Source: a virus. Taken from it: DNA of 49,073 nucleotides. Shown here piece after piece: positions 18,181 to 26,513 of the stretch. The notes under the pieces were generated by a model. That model did not search any database. It was given only the letters and a program-made list of their open reading frames with translations, and was not told the origin of the DNA. Positions within the stretch are counted from its first letter, which is position 1, and each line of letters starts with the position of its first letter. The stretch covers positions 1-49,073 of the IMG/VR virus record IMGVR_UViG_3300046656_000202; one strand, 5' to 3'. The position numbers and the translations under genes were made by a program.

Positions 18181-18473
18181 GGCGTTGCTCCCTTGTTAAT
18201 CGTCCCCGTTGCAGGGGGAACCATCAGAATGAATCCGACTGGCACCACGCCCAAGTTGTGCACGACGGCAACGTCACTGGCAACCGAACCAGTGTTTGGG
18301 ATCGTAACCCAAACGCCGCCCATATTGTCTGGGTCAACGCCATCTCCGAAGCCAATGTCACCGTTGATGATTGTGGCAGTGTCTGCGAAGAAGAGGCGGA
18401 ACCACTGCAGGAGTGTTTTAATGTCACGTGGCTCCTCGCGCTGTGCCCAGGGGAATGTGTCTTTGATACGCAT
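18090..18473 (-). CDS. Small tail-associated beta-rich protein
   Basis: A 127-residue protein with a helical N-terminus (IKTLLQWFRLFF) followed by strand-rich sequence containing VVHNLGVVPVGFILMV. The HNLG-x-VP-x-G motif recurs in small proteins encoded among phage tail genes. Start and stop are one base from or overlap its neighbours: the ATG overlaps the stop of the gp10-like gene, and the 3' end overlaps the GNAT gene by 91 bases. No enzymatic motif is visible. It is probably a structural accessory protein. Confidence 0.6.
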   Translation of the reverse strand: MRIKDTFPWAQREEPRDIKTLLQWFRLFFADTATIINGDIGFGDGVDPDNMGGVWVTIPNTGSVASDVAVVHNLGVVPVGFILMVPPATGTINKGATPWTTSTIYIRCSTANQACTVFVLNPRLTHD

Positions 18474-20032
18474 CAGAACACCTGAGCGTCGATTTCCATG
18501 TCAAAGAACAACTTCGTTAGCAAAGGTGTCTCACTGGCACTATTGTTGCGGAACTTAATTCTAACGCGCTTGTCCGTGATCTCTCGAAACCACGTTGCGT
18601 CGCCATGTCCGCCGGTCGATGTCCCACCCATGGTCACTGCTTCTTCCGCTGACCAGGACCGCCCGCCATTTGTTGAGAAGCTGAAGAGGAGCGTAAACAC
18701 GGATCCAGGGTCGCGATATGAAACGCCAACCTTCTTAATGCGGACAAAGTGGTGGGAGAAACCCTCCGACACATCGTCAGCTGTAAGGTCCTTGGACGTC
18801 CAGTACGCATCGATTGCGATCCCATCGTCAGACGGGAATGAATTGGACCACCGGTAGATGAGGCCATTGGTATGCCCTGTAAGAAGCGAAGGATACGCGT
18901 TCGAGTTGAACACATCGTCTAAGAGCCAGGTCTGCGCGTCGATCGTGTCGATCAGATCGTCGATGCGCACCGTAGCGTCCAGCCGATGAGTTGCACCGCA
19001 CGTATGCCGTTGAGCGACCCAGGGGTACCAAATATTGCGACCGTAGTTAAAGGCCCAAATCTTCGAAGGGTAGTTCCGGTCCCCTGTGCAACAGAACGTC
19101 AGATACTCCTGTGTGTCGCTGAGGATCGTAGACCAGGAGTTGTTGAGGGACTCTGGATTCAACTCAGAGAAGACTGCGTCCCGAACCGCCTCACCAATGG
19201 CGGTCGGTGCTCCACCATTGAAGAGGTAGAAATTATCCGGACCCAGAAAGAAATGGCTCTCTCGAAACCCAACAAGGGTACGAGCGGAATAAAGCCCAAC
19301 GTCAGAAGCAACCAGAGTATAACGAGTAGGCGCAGTAGCAGCTCCAGTCCGTTCACCCAGCCAGATGGATCGTTCGGTGTAGACGCCAAGGGAGTTCTGA
19401 AGCTTCAGAATGTTCCGGACAAAGTTCGGTTCCTCACCCGTATCGCGGAACCCAGAGCCGATTCCAGTCCAGTTGGTATGATCGTTGTTGACCGGCCACC
19501 GGACACGGAACGGCTTCGGAATCGTCGCCTCTACGGTGAAGCCTAGGAACAGCCGGTCCGCAAAGCGGGTCATGTACTTAGCCGCGGGGCAGTCCACACT
19601 GAGACGGGCGTACGAGGTAGGCGTGACCAGATCGATGATTTGAACTGGATCCACACCCTGTGAGAATGCAACCTTGGCCTGTGAGGTCGCCCAGGAGAAC
19701 AGGTCAGTGTTGAGGCCAGTCAACGCTGTCCCCGTTAGAGGGTTCCATACACGCGCGAGTGCGTCGTACAGGACAATACCGTCCTCCCAGGCGGCGAAGA
19801 GGTAGGACTTATCGTTCACGTCGTGTGTCGAGTAAAGCCCACAGACTCGGCCGCCCATTGACGTGAGTCCCCGTGGGTACGGCTGAAACCCCGGCCGTTT
19901 GCGCAGCACGCCCTGATACACCTGGAAGTTCTGCATATCAGGCGATTGCGATGGATCCAGGTTCTGCGCCTGTTCCATCGCAACCATGCCCCCGATGGGC
20001 CGCACCGGTAGATTCCGCTTGGGGAGTGGCAT
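18473..20032 (-). CDS. P22 gp10-like tail protein (podovirus tail stabilisation / nozzle type)
   Basis: The 519-residue protein is beta-rich with repeated aromatic blade-like segments. Early landmarks are NLDPSQSPDMQNF and VLRKRPGFQPYP; the pattern of a list of attached values with RPG-x is common in phage stabilisation proteins related to P22 gp10 and in T7 nozzle-like proteins. Other motifs are FADRLFLGF, FRVRWP, GFRESHFFLGPDNFYLFNG and IWAFNYGRNIWYPW. Such proteins close the lower tail tube of short-tailed phages, and this gene is a main reason to call the virion podovirus-like. It ends next to the small beta protein and follows the collar-domain gene. The assignment is by recognised pattern, not alignment. 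Confidence 0.7.
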   Translation of the reverse strand: MPLPKRNLPVRPIGGMVAMEQAQNLDPSQSPDMQNFQVYQGVLRKRPGFQPYPRGLTSMGGRVCGLYSTHDVNDKSYLFAAWEDGIVLYDALARVWNPLTGTALTGLNTDLFSWATSQAKVAFSQGVDPVQIIDLVTPTSYARLSVDCPAAKYMTRFADRLFLGFTVEATIPKPFRVRWPVNNDHTNWTGIGSGFRDTGEEPNFVRNILKLQNSLGVYTERSIWLGERTGAATAPTRYTLVASDVGLYSARTLVGFRESHFFLGPDNFYLFNGGAPTAIGEAVRDAVFSELNPESLNNSWSTILSDTQEYLTFCCTGDRNYPSKIWAFNYGRNIWYPWVAQRHTCGATHRLDATVRIDDLIDTIDAQTWLLDDVFNSNAYPSLLTGHTNGLIYRWSNSFPSDDGIAIDAYWTSKDLTADDVSEGFSHHFVRIKKVGVSYRDPGSVFTLLFSFSTNGGRSWSAEEAVTMGGTSTGGHGDATWFREITDKRVRIKFRNNSASETPLLTKLFFDMEIDAQVF

Positions 20033-20033
20033 C

Positions 20034-20981
20034 TCAGTACTTGATCACATACTTCAGTGCCGCACCAGGCTGCATGATGTTGTGAGGTGCGTTAGAGCCC
20101 ATTGCCGCAATCGAAATGCCCGTCACGGCGGCAGCGGTGGGAGAGAAGCCCGAACCCGTCACGTAGTCACCCGCTTCAGGGAATGCATTAGGCCCCCCTC
20201 CGCCGCTTATCACGGAAACCGCACTATGGATGTGCCCCGGATCAACTATTCCGTGCCCATGGGCCGCAAGCTCTCCGACCAGAAGGACGTGAGTCTCTTC
20301 ACCCATATACTGACCCAGCGGACGTGGAGTGAGACCAGCTCCTGCACCACCGCCGACGACCACACGACCCAGGAGGTTGGGAACGTTGAACGTTGTGGAT
20401 CCATCTCCGACCCCCCAGTACCCACCGATTGCCGCGAACAGGGCACTGTACACCGTGCGGGAGATCGCAGCACCATCACACTCGAGGTACCCTCCGGGTG
20501 GAGTTGGACCTGCGTAGGGGAAGACCAGACCCGCTGGGATTGAGGTGATTGCCGCAACACCGCTGATCGTACCTGTCGTAGCGATGTTACCGTCCAGGTC
20601 GACGTAGAACTTTTCAACTCCGCCGACTTTGTAAGAAATGGCACGACCCGGCCCGGCTGCCGTCTTGACAATGTCGATGTTCACGAGGTTCGGAGCACCC
20701 GATGTGTTCAGGGTGCCCTGTACGTCGATCATGGGGTGAACGTCGGCACCCGTCAGGCTGTACCCGAGGCCCTCAAGGATCGCAACGTTCGCCGCCATGT
20801 GAGCCGGCAGGATTCGGATGTTCCGGTGTGCCCCGTCGAGGGTCTGGTCCTGTCCGAACACGTGCTGGATGTTCAGCCGCTCCCGGATGTCCATCTTGAG
20901 GTTCTGGATAATCGTATCCAGAGTATTCGCGGCCTCGGACCCAAAAGGCCTGGTCTCATCCCAAGGATTAGTGGCTGGCAT
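20034..20981 (-). CDS. Tail fibre protein with phage tail collar domain
   Basis: In this 315-residue protein residues 150-212 match the tail-collar domain: GLVFPYAGPTPPGGYLECDG, then YSALFAAIGGYWGVGDGSTT and FNVPNLLGRVVVGGGAG. Collar domains occur near the ends of tail fibres (T4 short-fibre style) and help receptor binding or trimer assembly. The N-terminal 80 residues (LDTIIQNLKMDIRERL) look like a helical attachment segment, and the C-terminus is Gly/Ala-rich with a histidine-containing strand region. It is one of several fibre-like genes in the late block and a good candidate for receptor contact. Confidence 0.85.
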   Translation of the reverse strand: MPATNPWDETRPFGSEAANTLDTIIQNLKMDIRERLNIQHVFGQDQTLDGAHRNIRILPAHMAANVAILEGLGYSLTGADVHPMIDVQGTLNTSGAPNLVNIDIVKTAAGPGRAISYKVGGVEKFYVDLDGNIATTGTISGVAAITSIPAGLVFPYAGPTPPGGYLECDGAAISRTVYSALFAAIGGYWGVGDGSTTFNVPNLLGRVVVGGGAGAGLTPRPLGQYMGEETHVLLVGELAAHGHGIVDPGHIHSAVSVISGGGGPNAFPEAGDYVTGSGFSPTAAAVTGISIAAMGSNAPHNIMQPGAALKYVIKY

Positions 20982-20990
20982 CGTTGCTCC

Positions 20991-21605
20991 TTAGAGGGGC
21001 TTCAGCCCGTACTCTTTCCGGAAGTCGTTGAGGTGCAACTTGTACGAATCGTCCCAGGACAGCTTCCCGGAGTAGTAGTCCCACGCCGCCCGTGACGCAT
21101 GAACTGCGACCATACCGGAGTCGTAGCCGGCCTGCTTCGCCTCCTTGTACGCCTGGTTGCACCCGTTGCCGAACTGGATACTGTAGTCCTCGTTGTATGG
21201 GGGGACCTCAGCAGGGGGTGGAGTTCCACCACCCGGGCCATGACCCTCACCGGCGATCACGTCCACACCCTCCACCGCCACGAAGATCTGGCCGGTGACG
21301 TCCTGAGACTCGGGGTTCTTGTTCAACGTGGGCGCCCCGGACCCGGCCTCGGACAGCATGTCCCAGATGAACAGTGCCCCGTTCGGCTGCGTTTGCGCGA
21401 CCGCATCCTTGCTGATGGGCCTGTCCTTCTCAGCCCGCTTCGTACCGTACCCCTTCCCAGGTAGGTCGTGAGCAAGCTGATTGCACAGGCCCAACGTCCA
21501 GGTCCGCGCCCGTTCTTCCGCGGCTGGACCGGCGGGCATCGTCCAGAGTGGGAACGCCGTGACGTACCGGTCTCGAACGGCAAGTGCTTCAGATGGTAAC
21601 TGCAT
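20991..21605 (-). CDS. Conserved-looking protein beside the candidate holin, function unknown
   Basis: The 204-residue protein has a recognisable central pattern: WTLGLCNQLAHDLPGKGYG, then KRAEKDRPISKDAVAQ and NGALFIWDML. I have the impression that this style of sequence (GxGTKRA, RPxSKD) is common near the lysis and tail genes of phages, but I cannot name its function. A Gly/Pro-rich linker (residues about 125-145) separates a C-terminal helical part (YKEAKQAGYDSGM). AGGAG precedes ATG 21605. It could serve lysis or the virion; no catalytic motif of a known endolysin is seen. Confidence 0.55.
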   Translation of the reverse strand: MQLPSEALAVRDRYVTAFPLWTMPAGPAAEERARTWTLGLCNQLAHDLPGKGYGTKRAEKDRPISKDAVAQTQPNGALFIWDMLSEAGSGAPTLNKNPESQDVTGQIFVAVEGVDVIAGEGHGPGGGTPPPAEVPPYNEDYSIQFGNGCNQAYKEAKQAGYDSGMVAVHASRAAWDYYSGKLSWDDSYKLHLNDFRKEYGLKPL

Positions 21606-21614
21606 GCAGGACTC

Positions 21615-21800
21615 CTATCTACGGAAGCGTGGGAGCGGAATGTCCCCCACGAAGACGGATATCAACCAGATGATCACGATAGCTATGATCAGCCACCGAA
21701 TGATCGGCTTCATCGACTCAGAGATGAACGGGGCGGTCTCGATCAGCCAGACGACCGCGCCGACGATGCACAGAATGATCACGAGTTGTAGCAGTCCCAT
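21615..21800 (-). CDS. Small two-helix membrane protein, candidate holin
   Basis: This 61-residue protein has two clear hydrophobic segments, LLQLVIILCIVGAVVWLI (residues 3-20) and WLIIAIVIIWLISVFVG (about 36-52). They are joined by a short polar loop (ETAPFISESMK), and the end is basic (PLPRFRR). Small size, two membrane helices and a charged C-terminus fit class II holins. No other late membrane protein is seen. The start overlaps the adaptor stop (TAATG), so the two are coupled. No separate endolysin gene lies beside it, which leaves the holin role unproven. Confidence 0.6.
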   Translation of the reverse strand: MGLLQLVIILCIVGAVVWLIETAPFISESMKPIIRWLIIAIVIIWLISVFVGDIPLPRFRR

Positions 21801-22417
21801 TACCTGTACCTCACTCGGAACCCGGTCCGGTAATCGTTCAGTTTCTCCTCGGCTGCGGGGACCAAGCCGTACTCAGAGATGTACGCCCGGTAGAGACCCA
21901 TCACCCCGCCAGCCTGCTCGAGGTCGCGTGCCGTCTCAAACCCGATCTGCGCCGCCTTCAGGATCAGGAGTTGGTCGTATATCTCGTCCAGGACCGGTGA
22001 CGCTGTGAACATCACCGGCCGCTTCTTGTACTTGATCGTGACCGGCCGGACTTTGTCGGCTCGGGTGTCGAAAATGAACTTCTCGTTCCACCAGTAGTAC
22101 CGAGTCGGGGGACTCGGATACTTCTGCATGTTGTCGATCTCGTCCTTGTCCGCAGGGAGGATGATCCTGTCCGAAATCGTATCTCGTATTTGAACCGGCC
22201 ACCAGAGGTCCGTGATTGCCGCAAGAGACAGGCTATCGCTTCCGTTAACGATCGTGTCCGCCGCGTCGCCTTGCAGCTGGACATGATCGAAGCTCTTAGA
22301 GACCGCCATATAGGAGTCACGGAGAAAGAAGCCCCTTTGTGTCGGAGTGAGATCCGTCCGGTTTCCCAGCCTCTGGAGGATCTCAGCGTCAAAGTCCGAT
22401 ACGATTCGCCTTGCCAT
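21800..22417 (-). CDS. Head-tail adaptor / gatekeeper-like protein
   Basis: The 205-residue protein is helical with a middle beta part (RYYWWNEKFIF, VTIKYKKRPVMF) and a C-terminal helix rich in LDEIYDQLLILKAAQIGFE. The pattern of an N-terminal helical start (VSDFDAEILQRLGN), a central RPVTIKY-type strand pair and C-terminal helices is that of podovirus head-tail connector proteins such as T7 gp11 or P22 gp4 types. Such proteins bind under the portal and join the tail. Its position among the tail genes upstream of the collar and gp10-like genes agrees. Length is within the range of the family. Confidence 0.62.
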   Translation of the reverse strand: MARRIVSDFDAEILQRLGNRTDLTPTQRGFFLRDSYMAVSKSFDHVQLQGDAADTIVNGSDSLSLAAITDLWWPVQIRDTISDRIILPADKDEIDNMQKYPSPPTRYYWWNEKFIFDTRADKVRPVTIKYKKRPVMFTASPVLDEIYDQLLILKAAQIGFETARDLEQAGGVMGLYRAYISEYGLVPAAEEKLNDYRTGFRVRYR

Positions 22418-22713
22418 TAGAGATCCTCATCGATGATCGGAAGCGGTGGATCGGGCTTCTCAATCGGGAGCATGAGCGAACGCCGTGCGGGCCGATACCC
22501 AGGCTGATCAACACAGTTGTTCGTGTTCGGACCCTGACACCGGATCAGGCCATTCTGCACAACGACCTGGTCCTGCCAGAACTGAAAGCCACAGGACCCG
22601 CAGATGAACTTCCGCAGCTTGCGACGGCGCTTCTTCGACCATTCCTCAATGATCTCCTCCGCCTCCGAGGCAACGGGAGGAAAGCCGTCGAAGAGGAGGT
22701 ACAGGCTACCCAA
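22417..22713 (-). CDS. Small zinc-ribbon-like protein in the tail block
   Basis: A 98-residue protein with KFICGSCGFQFW (CxxC) followed by IRCQGPNTNNCVDQPGY, four cysteines in the order expected of a zinc ribbon. The N-terminus is helical and very basic (EEWSKKRRRKLRKF). The apparent start is a TTG at 22713 that overlaps the previous stop; no better start with a ribosome site is visible. Small zinc proteins are sometimes built into phage heads or connectors, but its role is unknown. Confidence 0.6.
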   Translation of the reverse strand: MGSLYLLFDGFPPVASEAEEIIEEWSKKRRRKLRKFICGSCGFQFWQDQVVVQNGLIRCQGPNTNNCVDQPGYRPARRSLMLPIEKPDPPLPIIDEDL

Positions 22714-23350
22714 TGTCGTTGCCCATGGAGTTCACCGGGTTGCGGGCTTCGAACGTAACGGGCTTGCCCCAAGCAACGCCAGTGTCGTCGTCTCCGGAGA
22801 CGGTCAACGTACCGTCTGCAATGGCCCAAGCGTTACGGAGGAACCGAAGGGCCTGCAGTGCACAACGGTCCGCTACCGTTTCGGGGTTGATCGAGGTCCA
22901 ATCCCTCGTGAGGACCTGATCTGCGATGGCAATCTTCTCCGCCGTGGAGAGCGAGAGACCGCTGCCGAGCAGTGTAATGACGGAGTTGACCGCACCCAGG
23001 ATCGTGTCCTGCTTGACCTCGGTGCCCAGGTCGTCCATCTGCTTCACGGACGTCTGGATCGATATGGCCAAATCACACCACTGTGCCCCGGCCTGGTCAA
23101 TGAACGTGACCATTATGTTGTCCCCGTTCATTTCGGCCGCGGAGAGTGTAACCTTCACGGCGACACTGGCTCCGGGCACCACGGTTGGTAGAGTGGTTAG
23201 ATTGGCAAACGCGCCCCCGTCAACGGACACCTTCACATCTCCTGCAACGATGGTCGGTGCAGATTGCAACGTCTTCACGTCGCTCTGAGCTGTGAGAGCA
23301 GCGTATAGGATGAACGCCGCGTTCTTCTTAGGTGTTACATACGACGGCAT
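22706..23350 (-). CDS. Structural protein of the fibre/tail block, function unknown
   Basis: The 214-residue protein begins with a beta-rich domain (residues 1-100) holding KNAAFILYAALTAQ and IMVTFIDQAGAQWCDLAISI. A helical linker follows (KQMDDLGTEVKQDTILGAVN), then a part with QVLTRDWTSI and ALQALRFLRNAW. I have the impression that this layout occurs near minor structural and fibre genes in phages. The start overlaps the preceding gene by one base and the end overlaps the zinc-ribbon gene by eight bases. No enzyme motif is seen. Confidence 0.6.
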   Translation of the reverse strand: MPSYVTPKKNAAFILYAALTAQSDVKTLQSAPTIVAGDVKVSVDGGAFANLTTLPTVVPGASVAVKVTLSAAEMNGDNIMVTFIDQAGAQWCDLAISIQTSVKQMDDLGTEVKQDTILGAVNSVITLLGSGLSLSTAEKIAIADQVLTRDWTSINPETVADRCALQALRFLRNAWAIADGTLTVSGDDDTGVAWGKPVTFEARNPVNSMGNDIG

Positions 23351-24375
23351 TAGTTGCCTCCGAAGAAGTTAACCTCACACCAGGGGATCCAGTTGGAGGT
23401 GTTGAATGCTTTCTTGCCCTGGGGTGTACCGTGATGACCGTTGTTACCCTTCGGGGGAACCTTATCTAGGATCGTATATGCAACCTCGATACAGTCCTGG
23501 GAGACCCTCGCACCCAGGGTCCACAGTGCGGTCTCGATCACGTCCTGCGACAAGCGACCGACAGTTGCACCGTCGTGGGCAACCTCAACCACATCCTGCG
23601 ATACCCGCCCCGCCGTATCTCCAGGCCAGGCAGTCTCAACCACGTCCTGAGAGACGCGCATCTCTCCAAGGGCGTCCAACAGGGCGAACTCAATACCGTT
23701 GATGTTTCCCGTACCCGTCATCGTGACGAGTGGTTCTGCCCCGATCGGTGCCGTCTGGATAACATGCCCGAGGAAGGTACCGTAGGCAATCGCTCCCAGA
23801 CCCGCGATTCCCTGATCGACCGTAAATGGCGAACTCACCCCCGACGGGACCCAGTTGTTCTCCGCGGAGCCACCAAAGACAACAAGTGAGTCAGGTCGAT
23901 CTGGAGTAACGCCTATGAATTGTATAACAGAGGAATTCGCTCCCGTGACCACGAATTGAGGAGGACCGTTGTAGGAGATCCCATTCGTCCATTGCATCGC
24001 CAGAACGGCAATGGACGGGTATCGTGCAGAGCCGATGCTAGGTGAGGTGAACGTGTGACTCGCACCGACACTAGTTGGTCGTGAAACGAAGGCAGTACAC
24101 CGTGCACCACCTGCTATCGCAAGTGTCGTAACCCGTTCCCAGACGTTCCCTTTACTATCCGTGACCGCTGGGATCGTAGCAGCGTCGTTCGAGAGGAACG
24201 CAACGAGAAGATTTGCCCCGGTGGTATCAACGGCAGGAGTCGTAGCTGAAAGTGAGTCGGTGGACCGGGCCCCCGTACTGACGATGACGAAGAACCCAAC
24301 CTCAGTACGGATGAAGCTAGTTCCATCCTCCTGTAGGATCTTGTCGCCAGTTTCCGCAAGAATCCGGTCGGCCAT
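23350..24375 (-). CDS. Fibre-like beta protein with four RVSQ-type repeats
   Basis: The 341-residue protein starts with DRILAETGDKILQEDGTSF, a style of start common to phage appendage proteins. A beta-sandwich-like middle follows, rich in Ser/Thr/Val. Near the C-terminus stand four copies of an about 18-residue unit with core RVSQDVVE (variants RLSQDVIE and RVSQDCIE). I have seen similar RVSQ units in other phage structural proteins and they may form a stalk or attachment point. The end is a short basic and polar tail (HHGTPQGKKAF). The neighbours are other fibre-like genes. It is probably exposed on the virion and may touch the host surface. Confidence 0.62.
   Translation of the reverse strand: MADRILAETGDKILQEDGTSFIRTEVGFFVIVSTGARSTDSLSATTPAVDTTGANLLVAFLSNDAATIPAVTDSKGNVWERVTTLAIAGGARCTAFVSRPTSVGASHTFTSPSIGSARYPSIAVLAMQWTNGISYNGPPQFVVTGANSSVIQFIGVTPDRPDSLVVFGGSAENNWVPSGVSSPFTVDQGIAGLGAIAYGTFLGHVIQTAPIGAEPLVTMTGTGNINGIEFALLDALGEMRVSQDVVETAWPGDTAGRVSQDVVEVAHDGATVGRLSQDVIETALWTLGARVSQDCIEVAYTILDKVPPKGNNGHHGTPQGKKAFNTSNWIPWCEVNFFGGN
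23480..23662 (-). repeat. Four tandem protein-coding repeats (RVSQDVVE unit)
   Basis: Within the 341-residue fibre-like gene the unit RVSQDVVETA recurs four times, spaced by about 17-20 residues, with variants at the Val/Ile/Leu and Thr/Val positions. The DNA copies have drifted, so the repeat is kept at protein level. Repeat number could vary between related phages. Confidence 0.8.
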
Positions 24376-24963
24376 TTACGGGATGATCTCTTGAACCGAG
24401 ATGCAGGACACCAGCGTGCCGCCGTACTTTCGAGCGGCAGCTTGACCGTTGAAGTAAACCGTCCCACCGACGTGATACCCCGCTCGAACTTTGAATGTAA
24501 TGGCGCTGGTCGTACCTGCGAGCATCCTCTTCGTGAGCACTATCTGCTGACCGACCGTCGCATCACTATTGTAGGTGAACGTGGTGGCGATTGCATTGGC
24601 GATCGCGTCCTGGAAAACGCACAGGGTCAGGATCGCTGCTGCCGTACCCATCGAGTTGAAGACTACGTCGATCTTGAGCCGATTCGTCGCACTGGTCGGG
24701 GTGATCGATACTGTCATGTACTGGTCGCCCTCAGTGTTCTGAGGGATCGTATCGTCCAGTGGAATGATCGTAGACCCCGCGGCATACGCACCGGTCTCGA
24801 AGTATACCTCCTGGACGACCTTTCCAGCACCCAGGGACCCGATCGCAGCGGATACCTGGGCCAGGGTGACCTTCTTCGTGGTTCCACCCTGATTGACGGG
24901 TACCTCGTCCGTCGAGAGAGCAGAACCCGCAGCCGTCAGGGCGGAGATTTTTACATCAGCCAT
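24376..24963 (-). CDS. Short fibre-type protein
   Basis: The 195-residue protein opens with ADVKISALTAAGSALSTDEV and PVNQGGTTKKVTLAQV, a repeat style known from phage tail fibres and head fibres, where it builds a thin N-terminal stalk or anchor. The rest is beta-rich, Thr- and Ala-rich and ends in a compact domain (MLAGTTSAITFKVRAGYHVG). Gene ends touch both neighbours without gaps. It probably works with the next two genes as part of a surface appendage. Confidence 0.65.
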   Translation of the reverse strand: MADVKISALTAAGSALSTDEVPVNQGGTTKKVTLAQVSAAIGSLGAGKVVQEVYFETGAYAAGSTIIPLDDTIPQNTEGDQYMTVSITPTSATNRLKIDVVFNSMGTAAAILTLCVFQDAIANAIATTFTYNSDATVGQQIVLTKRMLAGTTSAITFKVRAGYHVGGTVYFNGQAAARKYGGTLVSCISVQEIIP

Positions 24964-26094
24964 TTACGTCGTCTTCTGTTGTCCGAATTCAGCGGCGTCG
25001 TACTCCGCGGTAGTCCACGGAATGCCCGTCGCCGGGCTCAGCCCCTGTGGGTAGCACATGAACCCGTACGTCGTCGGGATGAACAGTTCCTGCGCCGTGA
25101 GGTAGTCGACACCACCGATCCTGGCCAGTGCCTTGATGCCCACGGGACCAGCGTCCGTCTTCTTCGCCTGTAGGACGTGCTGGATGCCGTTCACAACCGC
25201 ACCGGACACGGGGAAGGACGGGAAGTTCAGTGAGTCCTTCGCGTTCAGCACGTTCGTGGAGTTGTAGTCCGTGTCACCGTTTGCAAGGACCTCGTCCACA
25301 GTGGCCGACTGATCCGCACCTGTGGAACGGGTCCAACCGGAGTTCGAACCAGGTGCGTTGGGATACGTCGCATCGACCCGCTGGGGACCCTTCAACCCAG
25401 TCCATCCGTCGGCGCCGGTACCATCGCTGAGGTACATGTCTGCCATGGACCACTCGACACCCAGTGCGCCACCGGAAGTGAACTGCCCGAAGCGAATCTC
25501 GTCCCAGGCGTTCACGGAGCCCGTACGGGTGATGAGGTTCGTCATCGCTAGTGCAGGACCGCCGTCGATCTTGATCGTAACCGACCCGGTGGCAGTCCCA
25601 CTCAGGACAACCTGCCACTCGATGTACTGCCACACGTTCTGGAGCAGAGGCTGCGCTGTCTGCCCGATCTGCGTCGAGCCGACCCAGAAGGAGATCTTCC
25701 CGGTCGGCTCCAACTTTAACCAGCACTGGTTGTTGCTGTTCTGCCGCAGACAGATGAGCGTTGAGGTCCCACCCGCACCGCCACCGACTCCGTCCGGGTT
25801 CGTCCCTGCACTGTTGGGAGCGGAGAACGCAGACACGGACCTGAAGTTCACACCCCAGTTGAAGGTAGCACCGGAAGGGGTGGGAAACGCTGGAACGAGG
25901 CTGAGGATCCCACTACTGAAGGCAGCGGGGTTGGTCACAGTAAGCTTCAGTGCCTGTCCACCCCTTGGCCCGTACGCTGGTGTGATCAGGAAGCAGATGG
26001 CACCGGCAGTACCCGCGGCCCTCGATGTCCACTTGCCCGCGGTGATGTCTGCGTCGGTGTAGTGTCCGAAACTGTCAAGCCTGATGAGTGCCAT
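24964..26094 (-). CDS. Concanavalin/LamG-like appendage protein
   Basis: The 376-residue protein is beta-rich throughout with few charged clusters. The N-terminal 230 residues look like a concanavalin-A-like (LamG) sandwich: strand motifs FNWGVNFRSV, KLEPTGKISFWVG, QNVWQYIEWQVVL, then SVTIKIDGG and WDEIRFGQF. Such domains often bind sugars. The C-terminal part contains VVNGIQHVLQAKKTD, which resembles sequences in other phage appendage proteins. It is probably a fibre or decoration protein that touches host or environmental glycans. That binding is inferred from the fold alone. Confidence 0.6.
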   Translation of the reverse strand: MALIRLDSFGHYTDADITAGKWTSRAAGTAGAICFLITPAYGPRGGQALKLTVTNPAAFSSGILSLVPAFPTPSGATFNWGVNFRSVSAFSAPNSAGTNPDGVGGGAGGTSTLICLRQNSNNQCWLKLEPTGKISFWVGSTQIGQTAQPLLQNVWQYIEWQVVLSGTATGSVTIKIDGGPALAMTNLITRTGSVNAWDEIRFGQFTSGGALGVEWSMADMYLSDGTGADGWTGLKGPQRVDATYPNAPGSNSGWTRSTGADQSATVDEVLANGDTDYNSTNVLNAKDSLNFPSFPVSGAVVNGIQHVLQAKKTDAGPVGIKALARIGGVDYLTAQELFIPTTYGFMCYPQGLSPATGIPWTTAEYDAAEFGQQKTT

Positions 26095-26102
26095 GTTCGT
26101 TC

Positions 26103-26387
26103 CTACCTCAGCTGAACGACCACTTTGAGCGTACCCGTCGCCGCAGTGACGAGCTTGACCCCGTTCGAAAGGAACTTCTCGGCGCCGGTGAGGATGTCCG
26201 CATCCTCCGACGTGGCCATGATGTAGTGCTCGGCCATGATGCCGTCGTTGATGTCCTTGATCTCAACGAGCTGGCCTACCGTCAATCCAGTTCCGGAGAA
26301 GTGGATCGAGAGAATGTGCAGCCGCCCGGCGAACAAGTCACCGTTGGCGGTCATGACGATTGTGTTGCTGCCTCGTGTTACTGACAT
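26103..26387 (-). CDS. Small beta-rich structural protein
   Basis: This 94-residue protein (starting MSVTRGSNTIVMTANGDLFA) is mostly beta strands, with GRLHILSIHFSG and EHYIMATSEDADIL. It sits between the proteins after the capsid and the fibres. No cysteine or catalytic motif occurs. A role as a small decoration or adaptor piece fits its place, but nothing in the sequence proves it. Confidence 0.55.
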   Translation of the reverse strand: MSVTRGSNTIVMTANGDLFAGRLHILSIHFSGTGLTVGQLVEIKDINDGIMAEHYIMATSEDADILTGAEKFLSNGVKLVTAATGTLKVVVQLR

Positions 26388-26513
26388 GTTGTAATCCTTC
26401 TAAACGTGGTTGGGGAGCGGTTAACGCACTCCCCGTTTCCCCATCCCAACGTTACCTTGGTGGGAGACCTGTCGGCGTTTCGCTCCCAGGTCCCTCGGTC
26501 CACCTTAGTCCCT
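26388..26513 (-). promoter_or_regulatory. Hairpin-rich intergenic region downstream of the capsid genes
   Basis: There is no gene in these 126 bases. On either strand they fold strongly. GGGGAG and CTCCCC flank a short loop containing GGTTAACG, an outer pair is formed by AACGT with ACGTT, and a second stem pairs parts of GGGAGACCTG with CAGGTCCC. The region lies between genes of one operon, so it probably attenuates transcription or protects mRNA ends, setting a lower level for the fibre genes than for capsid. No long T run is seen. Confidence 0.45.
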
